A DNA stretch of 64,000 nucleotides from Omphiscola glabra (GCA_964017045.1 OZ024797.1:19623307-19687306), one strand, 5' to 3'; numbered from the stretch's first letter, positions 45,745 through 57,313 are shown. Translations and numbers: made by a program. Notes: generated by a model from the sequence alone, not told the origin.

Positions 45745-46240
45745 TCCCCGACCTTACCGATTCCCACACCGAATAACCACCGAGCTATCACATCGACCAA
45801 GTCTTCTCCCTAATCTAATCGGCTCCCACACCCAATAACCACCGAGCTATCACATAAGCCAAGTCTTTTCCCTAACCTTACCGGCTCCCACACTCAATGA
45901 CCACTGAGCTATCACATCAACCAAGTCTTCTCCATAACCTTACCGGCTCCCACACCCAATACACACTGAGCTATCACATCAACCAAGTCTTCTCCCTAAC
46001 CTTACCGGCTCCCTCACCCAATGCCCACTGAGCTATCCCATCAACCAAGTCTTCTCCCTAACCTTACCGGCTCCCACACCCAATGCCTACTGAGCTATCA
46101 CATCAACCAAGTCTTCTCCCTAACCTTACCGGCTCCCACACCCAATGCCTACTGAGCTATCCCATCAACCAAGTCTTCTCCGTAACCTTACCGGCTCCCA
46201 CACTCAATGCCCACTGAGCTATCACATCAACCAAGTCTTC
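45745..46240. repeat. 62-bp tandem repeat, about 8 units
   Basis: Units contain GAGCTATCACATCAACCAAG, TCTTCTCCCTAACCTTACCG and GCTCCCACACCCAATGCCTA. Divergence rises toward the left edge. Confidence 0.95.
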
Positions 46241-46244
46241 TGCT

Positions 46245-46615
46245 CAGACCAAACCTCCTCCCGTAACCACAAAACCATCTCATTTATCCATAGAATAGAA
46301 GCCACGGTGTTTAGCCCATTTGCTTTCCAATCTTTTAGCCCCATGCTACTTCTGAGCTTTAAATAAAAAGGTTTTTGTCCCACCCACTTCCCCCAGGGAT
46401 ACAGTTTAAAATGTTGTCTCCGTGAAATTTTGAATTTCAATGACGGGATCTATTTATAGACCGTCAGATTCAACGTTATAGCGTATAAAACGTACAATAA
46501 GTGACAACATTTTTGTATTGCAATAAATCGAATGACAATGACAATGGTCAACTTTAAATGCGCACCATCCCGTTTTAGAAAAAAACAAACAAACAAGTGT
46601 CAAACCTGAGATGTG
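46245..46615. other. No gene seen
   Basis: Unique sequence. Confidence 0.35.
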
Positions 46616-46619
46616 AATA

Positions 46620-46785
46620 AATGTCTCGACAGTAAACTATTCACCAGTTGTGTCTATTGAGTATTTGTGCCAAGTTTCAGCGCGATAGCCTGCCGGAAAG
46701 TGGGTCAATAAGCCTACCGAATATTTTGCCACACGGAAACACACGAAAAAAAGCGGAGTTAATGTGAAGGATTTACGAACAATTT
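46620..46785 (-). repeat. Interspersed repeat family R1, copy 3
   Basis: Contains TGTGCCAAGTTTCAGCGCGA, GTGGGTCAATAAGCCTACCG, TTTTGCCACACGGAAACACA and GGAGTTAATGTGAAGGATTT, the reverse complement of the 10530 layout. Confidence 0.65.
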
Positions 46786-46879
46786 AAACAATTCTTAAAT
46801 ACAAAGTTTTCCTACAAATCCTTAACAGGCATTTTGGTATGATTTTATTTTATTGTCCGTGATTGATCATTGGCCAAGA

Positions 46880-46942
46880 CGCAGTTATGTAAATGATGAT
46901 GATGAGTTATGTAAATGATGATGATGAGTTATGTAAATGGGT
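46880..46942. repeat. Short tandem repeat (AGTTATGTAAATGATGATGATG)
   Basis: Three copies of GTTATGTAAATG separated by ATG microsatellite. Confidence 0.85.
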
Positions 46943-47139
46943 AAACTTCTAGCGAAAAGCAGTTTCACACTTCCTTCATTTTTCCACTTAAAAAATACAT
47001 TTTAATTTGACTGCATTCCCCAACACGTAACAAATACAAAGCAAATAGCATCAGCTACGCAATCTCCACACCTATTGAACAAACCATATTTCATTCATCT
47101 CACCCCCCCCCCCCCCCCCCCGAAAAACAGGAACAAAAA

Positions 47140-47320
47140 CTGATGTTTTGGGGGTTTAAGTGGTTGGAGGATAAAAAATTTGATTGAATGTGTTGTCATC
47201 AGCAACGAGTCTTTGTGTCAAGTTTCATTTCGATAAGATAACGCGCAGTGGGTCAATTAGCAGTCTAAAGATTTCGCCACAAACACGCGAACGAAAACGA
47301 AGTTAATATAAAGGATTAAA
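47140..47320 (-). repeat. Interspersed repeat family R1, copy 4
   Basis: Contains TGTTGTCATCAGCAACGAGT, TCAAGTTTCATTTCGATAAG and GTTAATATAAAGGATTAAAA. It is the best-preserved partner of the copy at 10530, on the opposite strand, and only about 400 bp from copy 3 in the same orientation. A poly-C tract of about 20 lies just before it. Confidence 0.65.
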
Positions 47321-47324
47321 AAAA

Positions 47325-47775
47325 AAAACCCAACTTTTATTGGTGCAAATGTTTACATAATGTTGTTGTCCCGCATGACGTACTTCTTAATCTCGTGACC
47401 AACTTAAGTCCATATTCGTCTATGCAGAATTTCCGCCCATTTGTGTAAACGGTTTGGGAATGTTTATCTTGACAACTCCCCCCCCCCCCCCCCCAACCAC
47501 GTGTCTTGTCTGAAGGCAGTCCAATATGGCTTCGTGTATTCTTGTCTGTATAGCTGTCAGGATGTTTTTCTCTAAGTGTGATATTCGCAAACAGATGACG
47601 AAACGAAGATGATTTAAAAAAGAAAAAGAATTTAATCCCAAAATGTTGATATTTTAACATTGTACTCGGGGGAATAATTGGTGCCCTTTCGATACGAGAT
47701 AATGTATTAATTTTTCGATTGTACAACTGACACCATCAAAGTATTGCATTTACAAAATTAAAGTCAGGCAGTGAC
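47325..47775. other. No gene seen
   Basis: Poly-C tract at 47478. The minus-strand frames here (up to 129 codons) overlap the tract and are not recognisable. Confidence 0.3.
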
Positions 47776-47779
47776 AACA

Positions 47780-49000
47780 TCAAATTCATGTACCAGTGAC
47801 ACCATAAAAGTCATGCAGTGACACCATCAAAGTCATGCAGTGACACCATCAAAGTCATGCAGTGATACCACCAAAGCCATGCAGTGGCACCATCAAAGTC
47901 ATGCAGTGACACCATCAAAGCCATGCAGTGACACCATCAAAGTCATGCAGTGACACCACCAAACCATGAAGTGACACCATCAAAGCCATGCAGTGACACA
48001 CTCAAAGCTATGCAGTGACACCATCAAAGCCATGCAGTTACACCATCAAAGTCATGCAGTGACACCATCAAATTCATGCAGTGACACCATCAAAGCCATG
48101 CAGTGACACCATCAAAGCCATGCAGTGACACCGACAAAGCCATGCTGTGACACTCTCAAAGCCATTCAGTGACACCGACAAAGCCATGCTGTGACACCAT
48201 CAAAGCCATGCTGTGACACCATCAAAGCCATGCTGTGACACCATCAAAGCCATGCTGTGACACCTTCAAAGCCATGCTGTGACACCATCAAAGCCATGCA
48301 GTGACACCATCAAAGCCATTCAGTGACACCATTAGAGTCATTCAGTGACACCATCAAAGCCATTCAGTGACACCATTAGAGTCATTCAGTGACACCATCA
48401 AAGCCATTCAGTGACATCATTAGAGTCATTAAGTGACACCATCAAAGCCATTCAGTGACACCATTAGAGTCATTCAGTGACACCATCAAAGCCATTCAGT
48501 GACACCATCAAAGCCATGCAGTGACACGATCAAAGCTATGCTGTGACACCGACAAAGCCATGCTGTGACACCGACAAAGCCATGCTGTGACACCGACAAA
48601 GCCATGCTGTGACACCGACAAAGCCATGCAGTGACACCATCAAAGCCATTCAGTGACACCATTAGAGTCATTAAGTGACACCATCAAAGCCATTCAGTGA
48701 CACCATTAGAGTCATTCAGTGACACCATCAAAGCCATGCTGTGACACCGACAAAGCCATGCTGTGACACCGACAAAGCCATGCTGTGACACCGACAAAGC
48801 CATGCAGTGACACCATCAAAGCCATTCAGTGACACCATTAGAGTCATTAAGTGACACCATCAAAGCCATTCAGTGACACCATTAGAGTCATTCAGTGACA
48901 CCATCAAAGCCATGCTGTGACACCGACAAAGCCATGCTGTGACACCGACAAAGCCATGCTGTGACAACATCCATTTTATGTACCAGTGACAAGATCAAAG
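47780..49000. repeat. 22-bp minisatellite with higher-order repeats, about 55 units
   Basis: Unit GTGACACCATCAAAGCCATG plus CA. Four main variants: CATCAAAGCCATG, CATCAAAGCCATTC, CATTAGAGTCATTC and CGACAAAGCCATGCT. From 48300 they occur in an ordered series. The marker CATTAAGTGAC lies at about 48427, 48669 and 48845, spaced by 242 and 176 bp (11 and 8 units). Confidence 0.96.
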
Positions 49001-49004
49001 CTAC

Positions 49005-50070
49005 AATTTCTTGTGACGGCAATTTTTAAATACTTCATAATTGAAACGAGCTACCAATCCTCCAATCACGATGTGACGTAGATCTATGGAACATTGACTC
49101 CTGCTCTGACGCCATCAGTGACAATATGCTCATCATGAGCAGTGACGATTTCAAATTGTTCTAACAACTCTCTTACCCAAATAAAAAAAGAAATACATAG
49201 AACAATACAAAAGATTTATAAATGAGATATATACATGAGATATATAAAGTACATTAATTTATGACATGAATACGTTGACTGACTTCTATTGCCCAGATTT
49301 GGTTCTCGGAGTGACTTGAGCTCTTTAATCAAGGGGACAGAACTGTCCACACCAAGGGCCATAGTGAGTTCCCTTCGTATATAATATGTAAGAAATTTCT
49401 CTTTGAAAGAAAAATTGAATTTCTAATTAATGTTTCAATTTTAGAATCTTTTAAAATTAACGCTTTAGTAAACTCCAATGAAATTTGTAAAACATATTTT
49501 TTCAATGGACACACACTTCTTAATTCCATAGTGATGTAAAAATCCCAAGGTTCTAATGACTTTAATTAAAAAAGGAATGGATTTTTACAGTTGAAAAGAA
49601 GAATTTTACAAAAAAGTTGATGCAAAACGTATGTTCAAAATGTGAAACAAATTTGTTTTGTCACATTTGACTGCTTTGTCAGCTATTTTTAACTTCAAAT
49701 GTTTGTGGGAGTAAATTTTGGAAGTAAAGAGAAATGAATCAACTAAAGTCACTTAAACCCAGCAGGTTAAAGATGTTGCCACGTAATAGTCCGTAGAATT
49801 CATGGACGCCACGTGGCGAGTTACATTGAGGCCGGCTTTTTTGTTACCAGCCAACTATGCCACGTTGGATTAAAATCAGCTCACATTTAAAGAAAAAAAA
49901 ATAAAAAAAAAAATGTCGTTTTGACACCAAAATGCACCTGACTGGTTTGTCCCAGTTTCGGCTGGTGTGACTTCAGGGTCAGAAAGTCAACCCAGATTTG
50001 TAGAACACTTTAAAAAACCCTCAGATTTATATTACATAATTTTGGATTTAAAAAAAAAGAAAGAAAAAGC
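49005..50070. other. No gene identified
   Basis: AT-rich, with purine-rich tracts near 49895 and 50050. The minus-strand frame at 49329-49529 is unassigned. Confidence 0.3.
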
Positions 50071-50073
50071 TGT

Positions 50074-50334
50074 TTATTGGGAGTCAAACCGAAACAGCGT
50101 TTGTTCCGGATATTTCTGGGGGTCATCCCCAACTGTGATGGGATACATTTGAACAAAGCAGACTAACGCCCCATAGGGCAGCTTCATACCGGACAATGTT
50201 GGACACTGTGGTTGAAAGGTCCAACTTTCCCCCAGTAAGCGTATGCTGCCCCTCGTCCCTGTATCTGAGTAGCTTAACATGAAAGTAGGTGAGTGTATTT
50301 TAGAGAGGGAGAGCGCGCGATTGTGTGCATTCAT
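50074..50334 (-). other. Unassigned coding-like open frame, 86 codons
   Basis: Minus-strand ATG at 50332-50334 and a TAA that is part of CAATAAAC, so a poly(A) signal overlaps the stop. It includes SIRLLGESWTFQPQCPTLSG and YGALVCFVQMYPITVGDDPQ. Non-repetitive and protein-like in composition. No family recognised; the first ~25 residues are less convincing. Confidence 0.2.
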
Positions 50335-50384
50335 TATGTAAATAACAGCACGTTGCCATTTAAGGTTGCCCTAGGCTGCACTTC

Positions 50385-50975
50385 CTGAAGAACTCCCACT
50401 GTCCTCCCTACAGAACTGCCATACACTCCCTACAGAACTCTCACTGTCCTCCCTACAGAACTGCCACTGTCCTCCCTACAGAACTGCCATACACTCCCTA
50501 CAGAACTCTCACTGTCCTCCCTACAGAACTGCCACTGTCCTCCCTACATAACTCCCACTGTCCTCCCTACAGAACTGCCATACACTCCCTACAGAACTCT
50601 CACTGTCCTCCCTACAGAACTGCCACTGTCCTCCCTACAGAACTGCCATACACCCCCTACAGAACTCTCACTGTCCTCCCTACAGAACTGCCAATGTCCT
50701 CCCTACAGAACTGCCACTGTCCTCCCTACAGAACTGCCAATGTCCTCCCTACAGAACTGCCACTGTCCTCCCTACAGAACTGTCACTGCACTCCCTACAG
50801 AACTCCCACTGCCATCCCTACAGAAATCCCACTGCCCTCCCTACAGAACTGCCACTGCCCTCCTTACAGAACTACCACTGCCCTCCCTACAGAACTGTCA
50901 CTGCATTCCCTACAGAACTGCCACTGCCCTCCCTACAGAACTCCCACTGCCCTCCCTACAGAACTGCCCCTGTAC
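50385..50975. repeat. 23-bp minisatellite (CTCCCTACAGAACTGCCACT), about 26 units
   Basis: Left part shows a three-unit order (CCATACACT, CTCACTGTC, CCACTGTC) repeated several times near 50405-50690; right part (50760-50970) has TGCCCT units. So the array has two domains with different higher-order arrangement. Confidence 0.95.
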
Positions 50976-50984
50976 TCCCCAAAG

Positions 50985-51497
50985 CAGGGTTTCCTTAACT
51001 TTTCTATTCTATGCACCCTCTTCAATGATCGACAAAATCTTGCACCCCTAAACAAATCTCCTGTTGGTTGCATTTTAACACTGGGAAACATGGACTTCTA
51101 ATATTTCCACTGATTTGAAAAGAAAATGTTAATCTAAAAATACAAACAAAAAATTAATTCAAAATTTTAACTTATTGTATTTAGTAAACTTGAAATGAAG
51201 AAATGAAAATAACAACATCATTTATATCATAGCTGAAAAATCAACGGCACCTCTTTTCCTATTATCGCTTTTCACGCTCTAACCCTGAAGACAACCTCAG
51301 ACCCCTGGGGGTACTCGCCGCCCCCAGTCTGGTCAGCCTTGTTCTTAAACAAGGTTATTTACCAACTAGTGGAATACGAGGAAACCCGGAAACATCATGT
51401 TTAATTGCATTGTTCTTATCCTTTTTAGCGTTGGGGGCAAAGGAAATATGTTTTGAAATCGAGATGTGTGGCGCTGTAAAAATGTTAAGGACCCCTG
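50985..51497. mobile_element. Probable hAT-type MITE (513 bp)
   Basis: Left end CAGGGTTTCCTTAAC and right end GTTAAGGACCCCTG form an imperfect inverted repeat. Near the left end is ATGCACCCTCTTCAATGATC, near the right end GTGTGGCGCTGTAAAAATGT. Flanks CCCCAAAG and CCCTACTG do not match, perhaps because the left flank is a drifting minisatellite. Confidence 0.6.
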
Positions 51498-51535
51498 CCC
51501 TACTGCAGGAATATTAGAGCTATCTTTAGCTGCGA

Positions 51536-51976
51536 ATGGTTGACAACGTGCCTGAGATGTCGCAGCCTGACAACATGCGCAAGCCTCGCCAGCAGCATGA
51601 CAACCTGTGCAAACCTCGTCAGCAGCACGACAACCTGTGCAAGCCTCGTCAGCAGCATGACAACCTGTGCAAGCCTCGTCAGCAGCACGACAACCTGTGC
51701 AAGCCTCGTCAGCAGCATGACAACCTGTGCAAGCCTCGTCAGCAGCACGACAACCTGTGCAAGCCTCGTCAGCAGCATGACAACCTGTGCAAGCCTCGTC
51801 AATCTTATTTCGAATCTTATTTCTGGAGTAGGAGTCAGCAAACAGTTCTTCGACTCCTAAGCCTTGAATGTGTAATAACTAGCCTTGACCTAAATGCGGT
51901 TGAAGGAAGTGGGATTAAAGAAAGGATCAGGTCCATGGAAAGCTGTCGAGACCGGATGTTGTTCTCAAAGATTTAA
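51536..51976 (+). other. Open frame over 30-bp repeat (decapeptide KPRQQHDNLC)
   Basis: ATG at 51536. After MVDNVPEMSQPDNMR the frame reads eight KPRQ-type units and then a non-repetitive tail (SYFWSRSQQTVLRLLSLECV and on) to TAA at 51974-51976. In this frame the internal unit differences (CAT/CAC, AAG/AAA) are synonymous; in the +1 frame one of them alternates Met/Thr. No signal peptide, dibasic cleavage site or known domain. Suggestive only. Confidence 0.2.
51563..51800. repeat. 30-bp minisatellite, about 8 units, alternating T/C
   Basis: Unit AGCAGCATGACAACCTGTGC plus AAGCCTCGTC. Seven consecutive full units alternate CATGAC and CACGAC strictly, so the effective repeat is 60 bp. Confidence 0.96.
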
Positions 51977-51979
51977 TGG

Positions 51980-52094
51980 TCACATGCAACAAAATAAGAA
52001 TATTTTTTGAAAATTTTTGTTGTTGTCGTTTACAGTGGGGAATGCGAAGGCGTACTTTTTTTCTTCCAAAAATTGCCTTCAAAATGCAGGTGCG
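51980..52094. other. Spacer, nothing seen
   Basis: Short unique sequence between two arrays. Confidence 0.3.
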
Positions 52095-52315
52095 TCTTGT
52101 AGTCCGTAGCTTCTTGTAGTCCGTAGCGTCTTGTAGTCTGTAGCGTCTTGTAGTCCGTAGCGTCTTGTAGTCCGTAGCGTCTTGTAGTCCGTAGCGTCTT
52201 GTAGTCCGTAACGTCTTGTAGTCCGTATCGTCTTGTAGTCCGTATCGTCTTGTAGTCCGTAGCGTCTTGTAGTCCGTAGCGTCTTGTAGTCCGCAGCGTC
52301 TTGTAGTCCGTAAAA
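52095..52315. repeat. 17-bp minisatellite (GTCTTGTAGTCCGTAGC), about 13 units
   Basis: Near-identical units; GTATC and GTAAC variants in the middle. Confidence 0.97.
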
Positions 52316-52546
52316 TACTGTAGATCTTTAATTATTGATCTTCGTTCTGTTCGATCTTTTTAATTTAAAAAGAAAGTTAAACATAATTAACTTCTTAATT
52401 TTTTCTTTGGGGACCAGGAGGGCAGTTTCTAACAGGTTTCAAATAACTTTTACCGATAGTGACAAAATAAGATTATCCGTTATTAGAACAGAAAATCAAA
52501 TTGTGCATAAAGTTAGCATCATACAAATATCTTGAATTGTTTAGAA

Positions 52547-52743
52547 CAGCGATACTCAACCTATCTCACACCGCAACCCCTTAATACAGTTACTTGCGTT
52601 GTGGCGAGCTCCAACCACAAAATTATTTTCGTTGCTTCTTCATTACTGTAGCGTATGTGTGTTTTCCGATGGTCCTAGGCGACGCCTGTGAAAGGGTCGT
52701 TCGACCCTCAAAGGGGTCGTGACCAAAAGGTTGACAACCGCTG
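52547..52743 (+). mobile_element. SPIN/Charlie-like hAT MITE, complete (197 bp)
   Basis: Ends CAGCGATACTCAACCT and GGTTGACAACCGCTG. Perfect 8-bp target duplication GTTTAGAA at 52539-52546 and 52744-52751. Same length and interior as the 9839 copy (AACCACAAAATTATTTTCGT, GAAAGGGTCGTTCGACCCTC). Confidence 0.9.
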
Positions 52744-52870
52744 GTTTAGAACAAGTTCAGTTTATAGGAGATTTACAGGGGCAAAGGTCATCAATCGGGA
52801 ATTTCGGGAAGAAATTAAAACTATCAGTCTGAAAACGTTAGGTGCTTAGTTTGTGTGTGTGTGTGTGTCA

Positions 52871-53432
52871 TTACGGACCGTTATGAATTGAGAATTTAAT
52901 TTCTTAATTTTAGACTATGGCTCGTTCTAGAAACGGTCCATAATAAAGGACGATACCAACATTTAAAAATAATAACAAATATAACGACAATCAAGGCCAG
53001 AGCTAATTACAATTATTAACTTTTTTAATTTGTGAACTTCAAGTAAATAATAACAGCAAGAGAAATATTATTAAAATTATAAACTTACAGAATTTCTGGT
53101 ACCGGTACTGTATATAAAAATACAATGAGCACAAAATTGTATGAGGAAATAGAAAACTCTACACACAACAAAGTATGACACAGCACATCTCGTGATCAAA
53201 ACAAAATCTCTCCCCCTCTCTATCGGTCAGCCCTCGAACCACCTAACACATTGTTTTGCCTTCCCGTTTTATCCAGAATCTTCTATTATTTTCGACAGTT
53301 CTCCTGACTAGAATTTATGTTGTAAATAAGGTTTTTCTAGCCACACTTCAAAGGCGGTCACGAGAGTTCACGAGGGGTCATGCACGTGGGACGCGAGATA
53401 GGTGTGCTAAGAACACGTCATCCTTCATAACA
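52871..53432 (-). mobile_element. Probable solo LTR, copy 2 (562 bp), TATA region deleted
   Basis: Same ends as the 37448 copy (TTACGGACCGTTATGAATTG on the + strand; CATAACA at the other end), with GTCA at both junctions. Compared with copy 1 it lacks about 28 bp that include the CCTATAAAAGGG box, plus smaller indels. It follows a GT microsatellite (52853-52868). Confidence 0.65.
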
Positions 53433-53434
53433 GT

Positions 53435-53655
53435 CACTATGTAACCCTATGTTTCTTTTTGTGAGCTAATGAGGTCCTTTGCCACCCAACAGACGAGATT
53501 TTCCTCGGGTATCGCTAGATATTAAAAAACCGTGTGGCTGGTGCGAAGAGAGGGGTAAAGGCACAGTAAGTGACGTCATAGTCGCCCCCTAAATAAAATT
53601 AACGTCATTATGAAAATCTCCACAGTGCTCTAGTGACGTCACGCCACCGTCTCCA
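53435..53655. other. Unique spacer, CpG-containing
   Basis: Contains GTGACGTCA/TGACGTCA boxes (CRE-like) near 53571 and 53633. No gene seen. Confidence 0.3.
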
Positions 53656-53658
53656 ACC

Positions 53659-53829
53659 ACCACCTCGCTGTCCGTGCCGACAGTAACATTGGGTGTTTAG
53701 CACCACCTCGCTGTCCGTGCCGACAGTAACATTGGGTGTTTAGCACCACCTCGCTGTCCGTGCCGACAGTAACATTGGGTGTTTAGCACCACCTCGCTGT
53801 CCGTGCCGACAGTAACATTGGGTGTTTAG
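53659..53829. repeat. 43-bp tandem repeat, 4 units
   Basis: Units contain ACCACCTCGCTGTCCGTGCC and GACAGTAACATTGGGTGTTT. The copies appear identical. Confidence 0.96.
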
Positions 53830-53873
53830 ATTTGATCTTGAGGCCACACATTCCTCGTCAGGTGATTGTCACA

Positions 53874-56800
53874 TTAAAAAAAATGTCAGCAGTCCCACAG
53901 CGTGTATCTCATCGTCCGATACACCAGATTAAAAATGTCAGCAGTCCCACGGCGTGTATCTCATCGTCCGATACACCAGATTAAAAATGTCAGCAGTCCC
54001 ACAGCGTGTATCTCATCGTCCGATACACCATATTAAAAATGTCAGCAGTCCCACGGCGTGTATCTCATCGTCCGATACACCAGATTAAAAATGTCAGCAG
54101 TCCTACGGCGTGTATCTCATCGTCCGATACACCAGATTAAAAATGTCAGCAGTCCCCCAGCGTGTATCTCATCGTCCGATACACCAGATTAAAAATGTCA
54201 GCAGTCCCACGGCGTGTATCTCATCGTCCGATACACCAGATTAAAAATGTCAGCAGTCCCACGGCGTGTATCTCATCGTCCGATACACCAGATTAAAAAT
54301 GTCAGCAGTCCCACAGCGTGTATCTCATCGTCCGAGGCACCAGATTAAAAATGTCAGCAGTCCCACGGCGTGTATCTCATCGTCCGATACACCAGATTAT
54401 AAATGTCAGCAGTCCCACAGCGTGTATCTCATCGTCCGATACACCAGATTAAAAATGTCAGCAGTCCCACGGGGTGTATCTCATCGTCCGATAAACCAGA
54501 TTAAAAATGTCAGCAGTCCCCCAGCGTGTATCTCATCGTCCGATACACCAGATTAAAAATCTGAGCAGTCCCACGGCGTGTATCTCATCGTCCGATACAC
54601 CAGATTAAAAATGTCAGCAGTCCCACGGCGTGTATCTCATCGTCCGATACACCAGATTAAAAATGTCAGCAGTCCCACGGCGTGTATCTCATCGTCCGAT
54701 ACACCAGATTAAAAATGTCAGCAGTCCCAAAGCGTGTATCTCATCGTCCGATACACCAGATTAAAAATGTCAGCAGTCCCACTGCGTGTATCTCATCGTC
54801 CGATACACCAGATTAAAAATGTCAGCAGTCCCACGGCGTGTATCTCATCGTCCGATACACCAGATTAAAAATGTCAGCAGTCCCACTGAGTGTATCTCAT
54901 CGTCCGATACACCAGATTAAAAATGTCAGCAGTCCCACAGCGTGTATCTCATCGTCCGATACACCAGATTAAAAATGTCAGCAGTCCCACGGCGTGTATC
55001 TCATCGTCCGATACACCAGATTAAAAATCTCAGCAGTCCCACGGCGTGTATCTCATCGTCCGATACACCAGATTAAAAATGTCAGCAGTCCCACGGCGTG
55101 TATCTCATCGTCCGATACACCAGATTAAAAATGTCAGCAGTCCCACGGCGTGTATCTCATCGTCCGATACACCAGATTAAAAATGTCAGCAGTCCCACAG
55201 CGTGTATCTCATCGTCCGATACACCAGATTAAAAATGTCAGCAGTCCCACAGCGTGTATCTCATCGTCCGAGGCACCAGATTATAAATGTCAGCAGTCCC
55301 ACAGCGTGTATCTCATCGTCTGATACACCAGATTAAAAATGTCAGCAGTCCCACAGCGTGTATCTCATCGTCCGATACACCAGATTAAAAATGTCAGCAG
55401 TCCCACAGCGTGTATCTCATCGTCCGAGGCACCAGATTATAAATGTCAGCAGTCCCACAGCGTGTATCTCATCGTCCGATACACCAGATTAAAAATGTCA
55501 GCAGTCCCACGGCGTGTATCTCATCGTCCGATACACCAGATTAAAAATGTCAGCAGTCCCACTGAGTGTATCTCATCGTCCGATACACCAGATTAAAAAT
55601 GTCAGCAGTCCCACAGCGTGTATCTCATCGTCCGATACACCAGATTAAAAATGTCAGCAGTCCCACGGCGTGTATCTCATCGTCCGATACACCAGATTAA
55701 AAATCTCAGCAGTCCCACGGCGTGTATCTCATCGTCCGATACACCAGATTAAAAATGTCAGCAGTCCCACGGCGTGTATCTCATCGTCCGATACACCAGA
55801 TTAAAAATGTCAGCAGTCCCACGGCGTGTATCTCATCGTCCGATACACCAGATTAAAAATGTCAGCAGTCCCACAGCGTGTATCTCATCGTCCGATACAC
55901 CAGATTAAAAATGTCAGCAGTCCCACAGCGTGTATCTCATCGTCCGAGGCACCAGATTATAAATGTCAGCAGTCCCACAGCGTGTATCTCATCGTCTGAT
56001 ACACCAGATTAAAAATGTCAGCAGTCCCACAGCGTGTATCTCATCGTCCGATACACCAGATTAAAAATGTCAGCAGTCCCACAGCGTGTATCTCATCGTC
56101 CGAGGCACCAGATTATAAATGTCAGCAGTCCCACAGCGTGTATCTCATCGTCCGATACACCAGATTAAAAATGTCAGCAGTCCCACGGCGTGTATCTCAT
56201 CGTCCGATACACCAGATTAAAAATGTCAGCAGTCCCACAGCGTGTATCTCATCGTCCGAGGCACCAGATTATAAATGTCAGCAGTCCCACGGCGTGTATC
56301 TCATTGTCCGATACACCAGATTAAAAATGTCAGCAGTCCCCCAGCGTGTATCTCATCGTGCGATACATCAGATTAAAAATGTCAGCAGTCCCACGGCGTG
56401 TATCTCATCGTCCGATACACCAGATTAAAAATGTCAGCAGTCCCACGGCGTGTATCTCATCGTCCGATACACCAGATTAAAAATGTAAGCAGTCCCACGG
56501 CGTGTATCTCATCGTCCGAGGCACCAGATTATAAATGTCAGCAGTCCCACAGCGTGTATCTCATCGTCCGATACACCAGATTAAAAATGTCAGCAGTCCC
56601 ACGGCGTGTATCTCATCGTCCGATACACCAGATTAAAAATGTCAGCAGTCCCCCAGCGTGTATCTCATCGTCTGATACACCAGATTAAAAATGTCAGCAG
56701 TCCCCCGGCGTGTATCTCATCGTCCGATACACCAGATTAAAAATGTCAGCAGTCCCACAGCGTGTATATCATCGTCCGATACACCAGATTAAAAATGTCA

Positions 56801-56959
56801 GCAGTCCCACAGCGTGTATCTCATCGTCCGATACACCAGATTAAAAATGTCAGCAGTCCCACAGCGTGTATCTCATCGTCCGATACACCAGATTAAAAAT
56901 GTCAGCAGTCCCCCAGCGTGTATCTCATCGTCCGATACACCAGATTAAAAATGTCAGCA
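53874..56959. repeat. 52-bp satellite-like array, about 59 units, with 676-bp higher-order repeat
   Basis: Unit joins AAAAATGTCAGCAGTCCCAC, (A/G)GCGTGTATCTCATCGTCC and GATACACCAGATT. Variant bases mark a 13-unit block copied in tandem: TCCCACTGAG at 54881 and 55557; AAATCTCAG at 55029 and 55705; GTCTGATAC at 55321 and 55997; GAGGCACC near 55270/55946 and 55428/56104. Every pair is 676 bp apart. The period is not a multiple of three, so frames cycle every 156 bp; no protein. Confidence 0.98.
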
Positions 56960-57074
56960 TTACAATATTTCATTTGGCCGATTTCAGATCTTCGGTTTTG
57001 AGGAAATTTAAAAAAAAAATATGTTGAAGAAAAATCAAAATGTTCGCAGCATTTTTTTGGATCTTTGTCTAAGA

Positions 57075-57272
57075 CAACGGTTCTCAACCTGTGGGTCGCG
57101 ACCCATTTTGGGGTCGCACGACCATTTTACAGGGGGTCGCCTAAGACCATTGGAAAACACGTATACTCTACAGTTATGAAGCAGCAAAGAAAATAATTTT
57201 GCGGTTGGGGGTCGCCACAACTTGAGGAACAGTATTAAAGGGTCGTGGCGTTAGGAAGGTTGAGACCAACTG
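57075..57272 (-). mobile_element. SPIN/Charlie-like hAT MITE, complete (198 bp), reverse orientation
   Basis: Ends CAACGGTTCTCAACCT and AGGTTGAGACCAACTG. Perfect 8-bp target duplication GTCTAAGA at 57067-57074 and 57273-57280. Interior GTGGGTCGCGACCCATTTTG and CCTAAGACCATTGGAAAACA. Confidence 0.9.
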
Positions 57273-57313
57273 GTCTAAGAGTTATCTTTCCATACTTGTG
57301 TCTTTCTCTAAGG

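Noticed and set aside
50985..51497. Claim of a target duplication for this MITE
   Set aside because: Flanking octamers CCCCAAAG and CCCTACTG do not match, so only the inverted ends are reported.
54266..56688. Frames of 85-137 codons with SAVPQRVSHRPIHQIKNVSS repeats
   Set aside because: The 52-bp period cycles through all frames and stops end each frame at regular places; no coding signal.
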